From Cellulomonas sp. Root485 (GTDB lineage Bacteria > Actinomycetota > Actinomycetes > Actinomycetales > Cellulomonadaceae), in NCBI RefSeq assembly GCF_001426705.1, contig NZ_LMFC01000001.1, positions 299,789 through 363,788 on the forward strand: a DNA stretch of 64,000 nt. Direction: 5' to 3'. The notes beneath the pieces are model-generated. The model saw nothing but the letters and a program-made list of their open reading frames with translations. It was not told the DNA's origin and did no database searches. A program made the position numbers and the translations under genes. Shown here in pieces: positions 63,329 to 64,000 of the stretch (its first letter is position 1; each line of letters opens with the position of its first letter).

Positions 63329-64000
63329 GTGGCCTTCGATGTGGATCAGCTGAGCGCCCTCGCCGCCGTCGTGCACGAGGGGAGCTTCGACGCGGCAGCG
63401 CAGCGTCTGCACGTGACCCCGTCGGCCGTCAGCCAGCGCATCAAGGCACTCGAGCAGCAGGTCGGACGCGTGCTGGTGCTCCGGACGCGACCCTGCCGGC
63501 CCACCGACGACGGCGAGGTGCTCGTCCGGCTCGCCGGCCAGATGGAGCTGCTCGGGCGCGACGCCCTGGCGCAGCTGGTGCCGGCTCCGGGTGGCTCCCG
63601 CGCCGCACCGTCGACCCGGCGGCTGCCCGTCGCGGTGAACGACGACTCGATGTCCACGTGGTTCCCTGCCGCCGTCGCCGACCTTCCTGCGGACGTCCTG
63701 CTGGACCTGCGGCGCGAGGACCAGGAGCTCTCCGCCGACCTGCTGCGGGACGGCACCGTGATGGCCGCCGTCACCGCGGATCCGCGCGCTGTCCAGGGCT
63801 GTCGCGTCCGCCGCCTGGGCGCGATGCGCTATCTGGCGGTCGCGGCGCCCGACCGCCGGGACCGCTGGTTCGCCGACGGGCTGGGGGCGGAGGTCTTCGC
63901 CGCAGCCCCGTTGCTGGCGTTCAACCGCGAGGATGGCCTGCAGGAACGCTTCGTGGCCTCCGTCGTGGGTCGTCGCACGGTGACACCCCACGTCCACTAC
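63329..64000 (+). CDS. lysG: LysR-family regulator, LysG/ArgP type (3' end missing)
   Basis: The first 224 residues; the window ends inside the gene. Winged HTH at 1-60 (LSALAAVVHEGSFDAAAQRL, HVTPSAVSQRIKALEQQVGR), then the start of the effector domain (RRLPVAVNDDSMSTWFPAAV). LysG/ArgP proteins sense lysine or arginine and activate the divergent exporter. GTG 63329 gives the family start AFDVDQL. Confidence 0.88.
   Translation, partial: MAFDVDQLSALAAVVHEGSFDAAAQRLHVTPSAVSQRIKALEQQVGRVLVLRTRPCRPTDDGEVLVRLAGQMELLGRDALAQLVPAPGGSRAAPSTRRLPVAVNDDSMSTWFPAAVADLPADVLLDLRREDQELSADLLRDGTVMAAVTADPRAVQGCRVRRLGAMRYLAVAAPDRRDRWFADGLGAEVFAAAPLLAFNREDGLQERFVASVVGRRTVTPHVHY

Overview
The window is from a high-GC actinobacterium. 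The supporting signs are an extreme G/C bias in codon third positions, many GTG/TTG starts, the order rpmG / two MaoC-fold genes / murB, the order aspC / tRNA-Trp / secE / nusG, a DUF5709 gene and a C-terminal RecQ phosphoribosyltransferase domain. The gene order looks most like Cellulomonas and related Micrococcales. That placement is inference from gene order, not from a search. About two thirds of the window is the main transcription and translation locus: RNA polymerase, elongation factors, and the str, S10, spc and alpha ribosomal operons.

Layout. 1-1.3 kb: end of recQ, pncA and a lipoprotein. 1.4-6.7 kb: tRNA-Thr, tRNA-Met, rpmG, two hot-dog-fold genes, a LacI regulator facing a sugar-type MFS carrier, then murB. 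6.6-15.0 kb: a leftward run of aspC, an ABC-2 exporter, a MerR-VOC fusion regulator, a two-component system, adenosine deaminase, and a membrane protein with a YtrA-type regulator. 15.3-18.1 kb: tRNA-Trp, secE, nusG, rplK, rplA. 18.15-23.5 kb: an accessory cassette of a small beta-domain protein, a sigma factor and a cytoplasmic-looking S8 protease on the minus strand, divergent from a TPR-CHAT caspase-like protease. 23.5-32.7 kb: rplJ, rplL, rpoB, rpoC. 32.8-34.6 kb: a calpain-family protease with a pilin-like N terminus plus a lipoprotein. 34.9-39.4 kb: str operon. 40.2-57.8 kb: S10, spc and alpha operons, with secY, adk, map, a sortase-type (LAATG) wall protein and infA inside. 57.9-64.0 kb: hydrolase, polyphosphate-glucokinase-like ROK protein, truA, DUF5709 protein, ABC-F ATPase, lysE and the start of its LysR regulator.

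Most interesting parts. (1) The CHAT / S8 / sigma / small-protein cassette between rplA and rplJ pairs two proteases with a sigma factor and has no CRISPR genes. It recalls, without proof of relation, the protease-controlled sigma factor of type III-E CRISPR systems. (2) The calpain-type protease and lipoprotein pair sits between rpoC and rpsL. (3) The leaders of rpsL and rpsJ share a 25-nt element with one mismatch. (4) Four local regulators have legible operators: a twin 14-bp palindrome (LacI), a 9-bp inverted repeat (YtrA type), a 19-bp-spacer promoter with internal dyad (MerR) and a LysR box. (5) Several ribosomal proteins carry long low-complexity tails, notably a roughly 100-residue Lys/Ala-rich N terminus on L15.

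Expression logic. Strong hairpin terminators separate the ribosomal and polymerase units (after rplA, rplL, rpoC, tuf, rplO, the wall protein and rplQ). Good sigma-70-like promoters can be read before rplJ, rpsL and infA. Functions come from motifs and gene order read by eye, without database searches.
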